64,000 nt of DNA from Cephalotus follicularis. Its lineage: Eukaryota > Streptophyta > Magnoliopsida > Oxalidales > Cephalotaceae. Both the position numbers and the translations under genes were made by a program. The stretch spans positions 4,499 to 68,498 of the forward strand of contig BDDD01000897.1 of the NCBI GenBank assembly GCA_001972305.1, written 5' to 3'. Position 1 is the stretch's first letter, and every line of letters begins with the position of its first letter. The notes under the pieces were generated by a model. The model saw only the letters and a program-made list of their open reading frames with translations. It did no database searches and had not been told where the DNA came from. Positions 22,814-32,515 of this stretch are shown one piece after another.

Positions 22814-25591
22814 TATAACACCCCCGATCTGTGGGAGTCACCACAGGTGCATATAACGGAAACTTATCATAACGCAACGTATTAAAAAGTTCATCTTTAT
22901 TAAAAACGTGATGGATTAAATCATATCCAAAACATATAAAAACTGATCATAACTGAAACTTATCCAAATTCCAAAAGTCATAAAGCAAAATTAACATATT
23001 GTTTAATTAACTGGTTCCATTACGACCACATAACATAAAGGGATCAGCTACTAGACGATCCTCAGACATATGGGAGTCACTCTTATCACACATTGCCCCT
23101 TTGCTCCTGATAACCTGCCGCATGGAAACAAAAACGCGGCTGAGCAAACCTCAGTACGGATATAGAATTTAAAGCAGTAAACGATATTTCAAAGCAAAAA
23201 GATCTCAAAAGTTCTTTAAACAGAAATCTTTAAGCAACAAGTAAAACACACTTTATAAATGCCCACAGCAAATCATATAAACCAACTGCATAACCTTGAA
23301 AGCTATAAAGTGTACCTTATCAAAACATAAGATCCATAAACTGAGCACCAAAACCCATAATAGAAACACATAACGACAAGGAGTTCGCGACACCCACATT
23401 GCCAAATGGAATTACAGTATACGACACTACACATACAATCCCCATATCCCAAAACATATCCCAATAACATATAACTAGGATCGATCCATACGCCTCTATC
23501 CCAAATCCGATCTACGGATATCCCAGAGAGACGTCGTAAACTAATCACACTGTTACGGAAAGTGTCATGCCCCCGTGCCAGGCTCACAGCATGCCTATGG
23601 TACCCCCATAGGTGGATATAAAAGCTCAGTATTTCACCATTTCCAAAAATATGATTTCATCAAATCATTTTAAAATAAAAACGTTTCCCAAACTATTACC
23701 ATAAATCGTATTCAAACGATATAGTTTCACATACTTTCATAATCAGTAAAATCAACTCATTTAATTTTACAATAAATAGATGATTGCATATCGTTTTATA
23801 AATACATTGTAACTGGTTTTATAAAGTCAGAATATTTACTTCATAAAATATTAAATGACTTTTCCAAAAACCCAAACATACGGAATTCATAAACCAAAGT
23901 AAGCATATTCATAAACCGAGTGATAACAAAACCAGAATCTGTATTTAATCTCAAACGGAACTGAAACAGTAAGAATGTGTCAAGGAACGAAGAATCCGCA
24001 CCTTGCGCGATCACAGATAAGCTTACGAATAACTTAATAGTCCCACGTAGCACACAAATCTATATAATACGAAAACATTCATATAAGGGTCTAAAATCCA
24101 TTTTGAACATAAAACAGAATCATAATGATGTTTAGGACAGACCCGGATGATTAGAAGAATAAACGGATGAAAACAGAAAACTGCAGAACATACCAGCCGA
24201 CTGTTTGAAGAATCCAGTCGACTAACAAGAGGTGGCAGTCGACTACACAACAGGGCCAGTCGACTACACAACCTGGATTTGCAGACAGACGACTGAAAAA
24301 AAAAACCAGTCGACTACACAACCTAAAACCAGTCGACTATCCAAATAAGGCAGCTGACTACATAAACTAGATAGCAACCAGTCGACTGAAACAGGGTATC
24401 CAGACGACTATACAAGGCAACCAGTCGACTGCATTCATAGGGCAGCCGACTGTCCTGGTCGACAGAAACCAGAAATATGGCAGTTTGATGCAATCTTGCT
24501 GCCCAAACTCGACTTATTCAATACCAGAGGATTACCAACATTAAGAACAACTTTATATGTCATGTAAAACCATGTTATATTACTGAATTTGACAGAATCC
24601 CATTGACAGAAAATTATTTCAATGTGACAGTGACCTTAAACCATAGCATACCAATTCATAATTTAATTATGTCCACTTATGAGGATCATATGCATCAACA
24701 ACAGATTATATGGCACTCCCTAGACGTCTACAGACTGCTATAAACACGTGGTCATTTGACAGAAAATCAAGAAGGCCAGAAACCAAAACTACACCTTCAA
24801 AAGCAACTTAAACATGACAAAAACAATTCATGGATCACATCAACACATAACCATCACAGTGGAGTAACAACTAACCTGCAATGGCGACACAGATTGAAGA
24901 GAAAAAAACAAGCTGCCCGACAGAATCAAAGAGGAAAGAATACACATTCAAAACTTTGACAATGCTATGCAATAAACCATAAAATAAATTCTGTATTGAT
25001 TCTTTAATGAAACTAACCTTTTTAATGGAGCAAGAGACATGAAAATCACAGCCCTTAATGCATAGCAATTCGGTAGTAGCAACACCCAAAGAGAGACATG
25101 ACAGAACCATTTGCATTGCCTCACATATAAAGAAAAAGAGTCCAAATGGGAAAGGATACAAAGAAAGGAAAGTTCAATCTGCCAGGATAAGGTAAGAGAC
25201 AGATTTTTAGGGTGAGAGCAAGGGAAAAAGATAAGGATTCGGGAGAGAGTGTTTGAGAGGGAGAGAGATGACGTGAAAGAGAGGAAGAGTTAGAAGAGAA
25301 ATAGGAAAGAAAATAGAAAAAGGAAATAAAATTAATAGTAAGAATTTTGTTTTTAAAATGAAAGTAATTTCTGAAAATAGATTATGTATTTATAAATTAA
25401 AAATGATTTTTAATAATAATAATAAATATAATATAACTAATTTATTCAATAACCAAATCCGTACCAATAAGCCCAAAAAATAAGGCTGGTATCAGTCAGC
25501 CCCAAACATAGACCCAATGTAAACATCCAATTCATAAACGAAACAAATAAAACCCGTAAGAAAATTACGTACAGGTAAGCAGGGTATTACA
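22814..25591 (-). mobile_element. Solo LTR of gypsy family 4, nested in the family 2 solo LTR
   Basis: 2778 bp with ends TATAACACCCCC...GGGTATTACA (left TG mutated to TA), flanked by GTAAT at 22809-22813 and 25592-25596. The host LTR sequence is continuous once the insert and one GTAAT are removed (compare 19965-19985 in the other copy). No coding domain is present; ORFs of 60-96 codons have no recognisable motif. Contents: an AGTCGACT dyad array (24195-24465) and a GA-rich stretch (25200-25330; CT-rich on the sense strand). Confidence 0.94.
24195..24465. repeat. Dyad-repeat array CAGTCGACTG (LTR family 4)
   Basis: About thirteen copies of CAGTCGACT or one-base variants (CAGCCGACTG, CAGACGACT, CAGCTGACT) spaced 15-30 bp apart in 270 bp. 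Perfect 10-bp palindromes CAGTCGACTG lie at 24379-24388 and 24422-24431. Spacers are unlike each other except for a recurring ACACAACC, so the dyad itself is the conserved part. Confidence 0.93.
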
Positions 25592-26037
25592 GTAATTCAG
25601 TAAAGAAGTCCTACCTTCCACTGAAGCTTCAAAGTTGAGCTAACGATCGATCAATCGGCTGAAATCGCCCAATAATCTGCTACTTTCTTGTTCAATCGGT
25701 AAGCCACCACTTGTAATCACTGTCCTTGTCGATGGGGATGCAATTCTGGCTGCAAGGGAGGAAGATGGAGGCTCCAGCTAGAGAGAGAGAGAGGGAGAAG
25801 GATAGAGAGAGAAGAGGAAATGTGAATAATGAGAGAAAGAGAAATAATTGACTTAAATAGTCGATTCGATCAACTCTCCAAAACTCAGCCCAAAATCCCG
25901 ACTATACATGCATATACCCAATACAATATCAATAGGTATGAGAATACCTCAATACAATACGGTTCAATACGGTCCAATACGGTACAATACGGTATGATGT
26001 ATGCATGAACAGTACCAAAGGGAATTCGGTCGTCACA

Positions 26038-27330
26038 CTTCTCTCAAACAAAATGATAGTCTACTTTGACATGTTTGGTGTGCTCATGAAATAAAGGATT
26101 TGATGCAATATGGATAGCAGTTTGATTATCACACAATAATTGCATAGGAGATGTATCACCAAACCCAAGCTCACCCATCAGTTGTTTCATCCATATCAAT
26201 TCACATGAAGAATGTGCCATAGCCCTGTACTCTGATTCTGCACTCAATCGAGCAACCATATTCTGTTTATTATTTTTCCATGGACAAGGTTTCTCCAACA
26301 AAGACACAATAGCCGGCAGTAGATCTTCTATCAGAAAGAGACCCTGCCCAATTAGCATCACTAAAATCCTTAACTTGGTGATGACCATGATCACAATACA
26401 ACAGTTCACGTCCTAGACTACCCTTAAGATATCTCAAAATTTGAAAAACAACATCCCAATGAGAAGATCAAGGGGATGATAAGAACTGACTTACCAAACT
26501 CACTAGGAAAGCAATATCTGGTTGAGTAACTGTCAAATAATTAAGTTTACCTACCAGTCTTCGATATCTCTCAAGATCATCTAGCACATATCCACTTTTG
26601 TAGTAAGTTTCAAGTTAGGATCCATTAGTATATCAAGAGGTTTGGAACCAACATCCCGATTTCTTTCAATAGATCAAGAATATACTTTCGTCGAGACATA
26701 AAAATACCTTTCCCTGATTGTGCTATTTCAATACCCAGGAAATACTTAAGCCAACACAAATCTTTTGTTTGAAAACAATGTGTTAAATAAACTTTCAATG
26801 AACGAATACCTTCATCATCATCCCTTGTAATTAAAATATCATCAGCATAAACAATCAACAGAATCATCCCAACATAAGAGGAACGATAGAATACTGAATG
26901 ATCACTACTACAACAGCTTCCCAAATTGAGTTACAACATTAGTAAAGCGACCAAACCATGCTCGTGGTGACTGTTTTAAGCCATATAATGACTTCTTAAG
27001 TTTGCATACCATTCATGACTCCCCATCAGCAACACTTGTAAGTCCACATGTAGAAAAGTATTCTTAAAATCTAGTTGATATAAGGGCCAATGATAAGAGG
27101 CTGCAAGAGAGATAAAAAGTCCAACAAAAGCAAATTCAGCAACAGGAGAAAAAGTATCCAAATAATCAATCCCATATGTTTGTGCATATCCTTTGGCCAC
27201 TAACTGAGCCTTCAAATGAGCAAGAGAACCATCAGGATTAACCTTGACAACATACACCCAACAACATCCAATAGTAGCAATATCATCAAGTAAAGGAATC
27301 AAATCCCATGTCTAATTTCGTTCTAGGGCC
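26038..27330 (-). pseudogene. Copia reverse transcriptase and RNase H
   Basis: From the right: RT N-terminal part (HLKAQLVAKGYAQTYGIDYL, DTFSPVAE, YQLDFKNTFLHVDL; 27302-26976), then the RT active site VYADDILI (26924-26625), then RNase H (VARLSAESEYRAMAHSSCEL, LLCDNQTAIHIASNPLFHEH, KHVKVDYHFV; 26409-26044). RT is split by frameshifts near 26930 and 26620, and a TGA occurs just before the solo-LTR junction. The remaining RNase H end lies at 20737-20822, 5.2 kb away because of the nested LTR. Confidence 0.93.
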
Positions 27331-27835
27331 ATAATTTTGTTTTTCGTAGCTTACTTCCTACCAGAGTGGGATAAAGCAGAGGAAACAGACTTAGGTATAG
27401 GATATTAATCAGCATTAGAAAGGAAACAATAACTTGTAGGTGACAAACCATAATAAGATACAAACGAAGAAATGAAGTGTTGAGTACAACTGCGTTTACC
27501 TTTTCTCAAAGTTATAGGAAGTGCATCCAGATCCACAAAGGAGGAAGAAGTCGGTCGAGTGGTAGAGTCAGGATCAACTGCATTAGATGAAGGACGAGGA
27601 AGATGTGTAAATATTTTATGACTCTATAGACATGGAGGTGGAGGTGGTGAAACTTGAGATGTTTAGGGAAGATGATATTGTAAAATATATACTAGAAAGT
27701 CATTAGAAGACTCTAAATGATAAGGAGTAGACTAAAAAAAAGATACATCAGCAGATACAAAATATTGATCTAGATCATAGAAGTAACATTGATAAACTTT
27801 TTGAGTGTGATCCTAGAAAAATATATGTGAGAGCT

Positions 27836-28930
27836 TTAGGGTTTTGTTATAAATGGACGATTATCCTGAACATAGCATATACATCCAAAAATACGTGGAG
27901 GCAACGAAAACAAAGGTTGAGAATGAAAGAGAAACGAATGTGGGATACTACCACGAAGAATAGAGGAAGGCATACGATTAATAAGATGATAGACAATTAA
28001 GACAGCATTAGCCCAAAAATTTTTAGAAACTTTCATAGTAGACAATAAAGTTTGAGTAATTTCCAATAAATGGTGCTTTTTTCTTTTAGCAACTCCATGT
28101 TGTTGTGGAGTATATGAGCAAGATGACTGATGAATCATTCCATGTTTAGTCATGAAATCAGCAAAAGGAGTTGAAAAATACTCCTTAGAATTATCACTAC
28201 GTCAAGTAATAATAGGAGTACAAAACTGTGTTTTAATCTCAGGTACAAAAGAACAAAATATGGAAAACAGCTCAGATTGATTTTTCATTAAATAAAGCCA
28301 AGTAGTTCGAGAGTAGTAATCAACAAAGGTAACAAAATATTTAAAGTCGTGTTTTAATACTGCAGGACACGGACCGCAAATATCAGAATGAACTATTTCA
28401 AATGGGTTCTTAGACCGTTTATTGATTCTTGGTGGGTAAGACACACGATGGTGCTTCCCAAACTGACACGACTCACATTCTAAACTTGATAAAGAACTTA
28501 TGGATGGATGACCCAAACGACAGTGAGTCTTAAAAGGCAAGTCCACACTGGAACATGCAAAAGAGGTTGGAATAGAAGAGGAAGAGTCTTCAAGAAGATA
28601 CAGTCCTCCTGACACTCACCCTCTACCAATCGTCATAAGATCCTGAAAAACACACAAATCAGGATAGAACATTACAGAATAGTTAAATGTTTTAGTGGGT
28701 TTACTAGCATACGATAGATTGAAAGGAAAATCTGGTAAGAAAAGAATGGATGATAAAGACAAAGAAGGGCTAGGACAAATAGTACCAGTGCCCTTAACAA
28801 TGGCAGTGGATCCATCTACTAAGGTGACTCATGGGATAGATGACAAATCATTAAAATAAGAAAATATACATGAAGTCCCTGTCTTGTGGTTTGAAGCATC
28901 TGAATAAATGACGCAAGTTCGATTAGTCGA
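27836..28930 (-). pseudogene. Copia protease, pre-integrase and integrase with lost active sites
   Basis: 28930-28620: protease region (VIYSDASNHKTGTSCIFSYF) in which the catalytic Asp-Ser-Gly triad is replaced: Asp by Tyr and Gly by Asp. 28615-28520: GAG-pre-integrase (SGGLYLLE, THCRLGHPS). 28500-28200: zinc pair CESCQFGKHHR and core start HSDICGP, FVDYYSRTTWLY. A TGA near 28200 precedes RSDNSKEYFS. 28153-27836: HQSSCSYTPQQHGVAKRKK, where the third catalytic residue, the Glu expected before RK, is Lys. Stops also lie near 28830 and 28617. The frame is mostly kept, so decay has been mainly by substitution. 27330-27835 holds the degraded integrase-RT linker with no recognisable domain. Confidence 0.9.
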
Positions 28931-29020
28931 GGAAAGACAAACAATGGCATTACCTATATGGCTAAAAGTAGTTATAGAAAAAGAAGATGATGGTTGCTGT
29001 TTATTCTAGGACTGCATATA

Positions 29021-30029
29021 TCATGCACACTCATCATTAGACATAAGAACCGTTCTGAAAGTCTTCCAACATAAGAACCATTCTAAAGGTCTAAAAGACT
29101 GTGGAGTGGGATCTAGAGTGGCAGCTACATTGGCATACTGTGGTTTGGTCGGTTTGCCATGTAGTTTCCAACAAAAATGTTGAACTTGGCCAGGCTTACC
29201 ATAGTGATGACATTGTCGAATAGATCCTTCGCTATCTCCCCTTGAACTCTGTCCTTTACTAGAGCCACCTCCTTGAGCACCACTACTACGACCACTTCTA
29301 GTAAATTCAGTCATGCCTCGACCATTACTACGAGTATTCTGAGCTGCAAGAGCAGATTTATCCATCATATTACCCGAAACAACTGAATCACATGTCGTAT
29401 CTCAAGACACTCATAAAACTCGAGAAATGTACCTGCAAGAGAGGCCACCTCAACACCTCCAAGGATTTGAGAATGAACTGACTCATACTCTAGCCCAAAG
29501 CCCCCCCAAGAAACTCATAACTGCTAGTTGTTCTCTCTGAACCTGCATATGTTATACATATGTTGTGATAGGCAGATGAGAATTTAACTCCTCATTCGTA
29601 CTATTAAAATCAGCAAAATACTGAGTCAAAGAATGACATTGTCCATCAACTTGATAAAACTCCTGGGATAATTCATAAATACGGGACAAATTATTGTGTC
29701 TAGAATATAAAACTGCCAAATAACTCCGTAACACCTTCACAATAACAATATGGGTCACAAAATCAACAATCCTATTTTACATAGAATTCAACATTTTCCC
29801 CAATATATGGGCATCCTCCATCAGCCATGCTGTAGCATTAGATCTAGTGGGTGGGTTTGTAGTCAAATGGTCCCCTTTTTCTTGTTCAGTAATAGCCAGT
29901 TTAACAATTTTCTTCCGTTATTGAAAATTGTTATTACCTTCTAAAGCATTTATCAGTTATACGACTTGAAGAAGAGGACACAACCTCTTTAATAATACTT
30001 TTAGATTTGTCTCTTTTATTTGCCTCCAT
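29021..30029 (-). pseudogene. Copia gag
   Basis: The likely start is the ATG at 30029-30027 (MEANKRDKSKSIIKE). Then come NPPTRSNATAWLMEDAHILG, FVTHIVIVKVL, YLAVLYSRHNNLSRIYELSQ and LTQYFADFNSTNEELNSHLP, the UBN2-type copia gag core (29760-29552), and a Gly/Ser/Arg-rich tail with the zinc knuckle CHHYGKPGQVQHFCWKLHGK (29368-29021). The second Cys of the CX2CX4HX4C knuckle is Tyr and the His is Gln, so it is unlikely to bind zinc. At least three stops and two frameshifts lie between start and knuckle. Confidence 0.9.
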
Positions 30030-30725
30030 AATAACAACCGATCTACTAACAATAAACTACTGGACCCACATAGGACCTAAATCAACCCAACCAATGAACA
30101 ATTATCATCAAAGATCATAACCACTGAACCAAAAGATTATTACAATAAACAAAAAATAAAGGACAAAAAGAATTATTACCAACAATATCCAGTAAGTTCC
30201 ATACACAAACTCATCACCACAAAGTCTAGAATTCATTACCAACAACTCATAGACAAATTCACCAGCAATATCCATACACAAACTTATCACCATAAAGTCT
30301 AAAAATCATTACCAGTAACACATAGATGATCACGAGGAACAAGAACACTTACAGATGTGCTGTCAACACCAGATCACGCCACCTTGGTTTGATCCATCCA
30401 CTATTCACCGAAACCTCTCATCCATAGCATGTAGCTGCAGTTGTCACCAGAATCTTGCACACCACTAGCCAGTTCCTCGATGACAGAGATCACCTTGCGC
30501 CATTGATCACAAACCCTAAAAGAATGGGTTCAATCAGTGTGTTGTAGATTGTGACTTCATACCCTAAGTGATGTAGCAAAACAATGATGTGTGCGATCAA
30601 TCGTTTTAGATCATAATTCAAGAAATGATCAACACCATGCGATCAATCATAGATCGTGATTCTTTTTTTTTAACTATTTGTTTTTTATTTTTACAGTTTG
30701 CTTTTACTTTTTTTTTAACTACCTA
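30030..30725 (-). other. 5' untranslated leader of the minus-strand copia
   Basis: Lies between gag and the PBS. It holds two tandem-like repeats of a ~90-bp segment (CACAAACTCATCACCACAAAGTCTA..., 30170-30310) and T-rich runs (30660-30715). No coding motif is seen. Confidence 0.6.
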
Positions 30726-30739
30726 GGCTCTAATACCAT
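30726..30739 (-). other. Primer-binding site of the minus-strand copia
   Basis: Plus strand GGCTCTAATACCAT; on the element's strand ATGGTATTAGAGCC, an iMet-type PBS with one change from TGGTATCAGAGC. It abuts the 5' LTR. Confidence 0.85.
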
Positions 30740-30891
30740 GTAGATTAAGATTGTGAGAAAACTCAACTTTATATTACATCAGTCTCACATACCCTTCTTA
30801 TAGGGATTAAATGAGATCTACCTACTAACAACAAAATCATAACTGACTACTGGCAACTAATGACATAATCAAATCTAACAGCTCACAAACA
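30739..30891 (-). repeat. 5' LTR of the minus-strand copia
   Basis: 153 bp, TGTAGATTAAG...CACAAACA, matching 20495-20668. The CATTT target duplication follows at 30892-30896. The T at 30739 is shared with the edge of the PBS call. Confidence 0.94.
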
Positions 30892-30896
30892 CATTT

Positions 30897-31560
30897 GAGG
30901 GGGGATGTTACAACAATTACATATCTTATACATGATTGCAATGATTCTAGTGTATCAGTTAATATCAGTTGCATATCTAAGTATATAAATTGGAGATTCT
31001 AGTGCATCTTTTTAATTAAAATAAATATCATGTATAGCCTTTTATATAGGACCCCTATCGTATACAATAATATACAAATCGATAAAACAATTCTCTATAC
31101 TTTCACAAACTTTACGGTTTTGTCTAGAAAAGGCATTGTTTGTGTGTGTTTTTAGAGAGAAACGGGGTATCAATGATAGACAGTTAAGTATAGAAACGAT
31201 AAAAATAAAGATGATTATTGAGAGAGGCTGAGAGAAAAATAGAAGTATTTTCTTAGCATTCTTTAGAACTTGAACAGTAAACACTCAAAGGCATTTCTCT
31301 ATTTTAACTTGGATTATGATTTTTCTTCTTTGTTATGTGTTTTTCCGTTCTTGTTGTTCTCTTGGTAACCTATAGGACTCTATTTATAGAGTGCCTGTTA
31401 GATAGGGTGACCCGACAAGCCATTGGATGAGCTTTTGTATCGAACATATCTGTGTATATAAACAGTCTTCTTCTAGATATATGACATGTGCTATTTTGTT
31501 TATAATTTAATACGGCAATATCACTTGTGTTTTATCATATAATTGAAGTAGTCTATATAA
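30897..31560 (+). mobile_element. 3' polypurine tract and LTR of the older plus-strand copia
   Basis: Directly after the CATTT duplication, GAGGGGGGATGTTACAAC continues the sequence cut at 20494: polypurine tract (30897-30904), then an LTR beginning at TGTTACAACAATTACA (30906). A possible TATA (GTATATAAATTG, ~30982) and another AT-rich box (CTATTTATAGAG, ~31379) follow. I could not find the LTR's right end; 31560 is a loose limit. The 80-codon frame on the minus strand at 31042-31284 has no motif. Confidence 0.6.
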
Positions 31561-31589
31561 ACCTACTTACGCTTGTGATGCCCTGACAT

Positions 31590-32455
31590 AAGATTGGATG
31601 CCAAGCATGGAGGCAGTGAGATTGGATACCTTATTCCTTATATCGAATTAGTTCCAAGTCATATGTTCACTTTGTGGGAATTAGTGAACCGGATAGACTT
31701 GCACGTATGTTGCCTGCTTTTGGGAATTGATGGATGTATTCTCTCACTACCATCTATGTTACGACACTCGGGCAAATACGGGGTGCGCGTTGGGAGCGTG
31801 TACACTAAACATGACCAATGTAGGAGACACTATTTGGATAGTCGTTATTCTCGTGTCAGTAGTGATTCCTACTTGTTATGGTTGTGTATAAGTGTTAGTT
31901 ACTTAGCGAGTTCTCGAACTCATCTGATCCTTAGACCAGAGCGACTTCTCTATATTGTATGGAGACGGTTATGCCTTGATCTCCACCTTACCCAGTTCCT
32001 ATGCAGGGCTGGCAATTGGGTGGACTTTGGGTATGATCGAATCTATACGAAGATAAGCGAGTGCGCAATATGGGATTGTCACACATGAGGGAAGGTGATC
32101 AGCTCTATTATGGTCTGATTTTACTTTGGACTTATGAAATCCTTCGCCAATGTTGAGGTGGATTGGAACTTAGATTTTTGAAGAGTTTGCCAAAGGTCCT
32201 AGTAATAATCAAATATTTTAGCCATTGAGGTATTATCTAGGGTTGACATGTATCCTTACCCTAGACCTTAATCAGGGCCAAGTATGACGAGGGATTATAG
32301 TACACGCGAACCAACGACTTAAAAATTCTCGTGTTATAGTGGTGTGTAATAAATTACGAGAAAATTAATTGAATTAATTTTTCATCTGGTTAATATTGGA
32401 TATTAGTTCGGAAGCATTTTAAATAGGTCTAGGACGCAGAAATGAATACCTACCA
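31590..32455 (+). mobile_element. Degraded copia-like LTR region, relative of 60.9-61.5 kb
   Basis: Shares with the region near 61057-61500 the word TCCTTAGACC.GAGCG/C, the block TACCCTAGA..TTAATC.G.GC, GGATTATA and the following AATTGAATTAAT stretch, at similar spacing. A 164-codon frame (31594-32088) spans part of it, but has no recognisable domain and lies in a region that is non-coding in the relative. The exact borders are not visible. Confidence 0.45.
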
Positions 32456-32500
32456 TAATGCATGACGTGCATATGAGTCTAGAGAATCTGAAAACCAAAA

Positions 32501-32515
32501 GCTCTGATACCAACT
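32501..32515 (-). other. Primer-binding site next to LTR 5A
   Basis: Plus strand GCTCTGATACCAACT; on the minus strand TTGGTATCAGAGC, a perfect plant iMet-tRNA PBS. It makes the LTR at 32516 a 5' LTR for an interior lying to the left, of which only a short stub remains. Confidence 0.85.

Larger units (their letters stand above)
20823..26037 (-). mobile_element. Solo LTR of gypsy family 2, inserted in copia RNase H
   Basis: Ends TGTAACACCCC...GGTCGTCACA identical in kind to the LTR at 17847-20399. It is flanked by CTTCT on both sides (20818-20822 and 26038-26042), so it inserted as an element and lost its interior by LTR-LTR recombination. About 2.4 kb long once the nested 22814-25591 insert is discounted. 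It keeps the dyad array (22245-22530), the CT tract (25740-25850) and a tandem 121-bp repeat not doubled in the other copy. Confidence 0.96.
20495..30891 (-). mobile_element. Full-length Ty1/copia element, Ale/Retrofit-like, nested insertions inside
   Basis: LTRs at 20495-20668 and 30739-30891, polypurine tract next to the left LTR, PBS next to the right LTR, and a 5-bp duplication CATTT at 20490-20494 and 30892-30896. Without the family 2 solo LTR and its insert the element is about 5.2 kb. Domain order on the minus strand is gag, protease, integrase, RT, RNase H, as in copia. The short LTRs and the CWKLHGKP zinc-knuckle context suggest the Ale (Retrofit) lineage; that lineage call is inference. 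All coding parts carry stops or frameshifts, so it is dead. Confidence 0.95.

Noticed and set aside
24195..24465. AGTCGACT array as a CRISPR array
   Set aside because: The repeats are 8-10 bp, spacers vary in length, the setting is a plant LTR, and no cas genes are present.
31594..32088. 164-codon ORF as a gene
   Set aside because: No recognisable domain, and the related region near 61 kb is not open in a matching frame.
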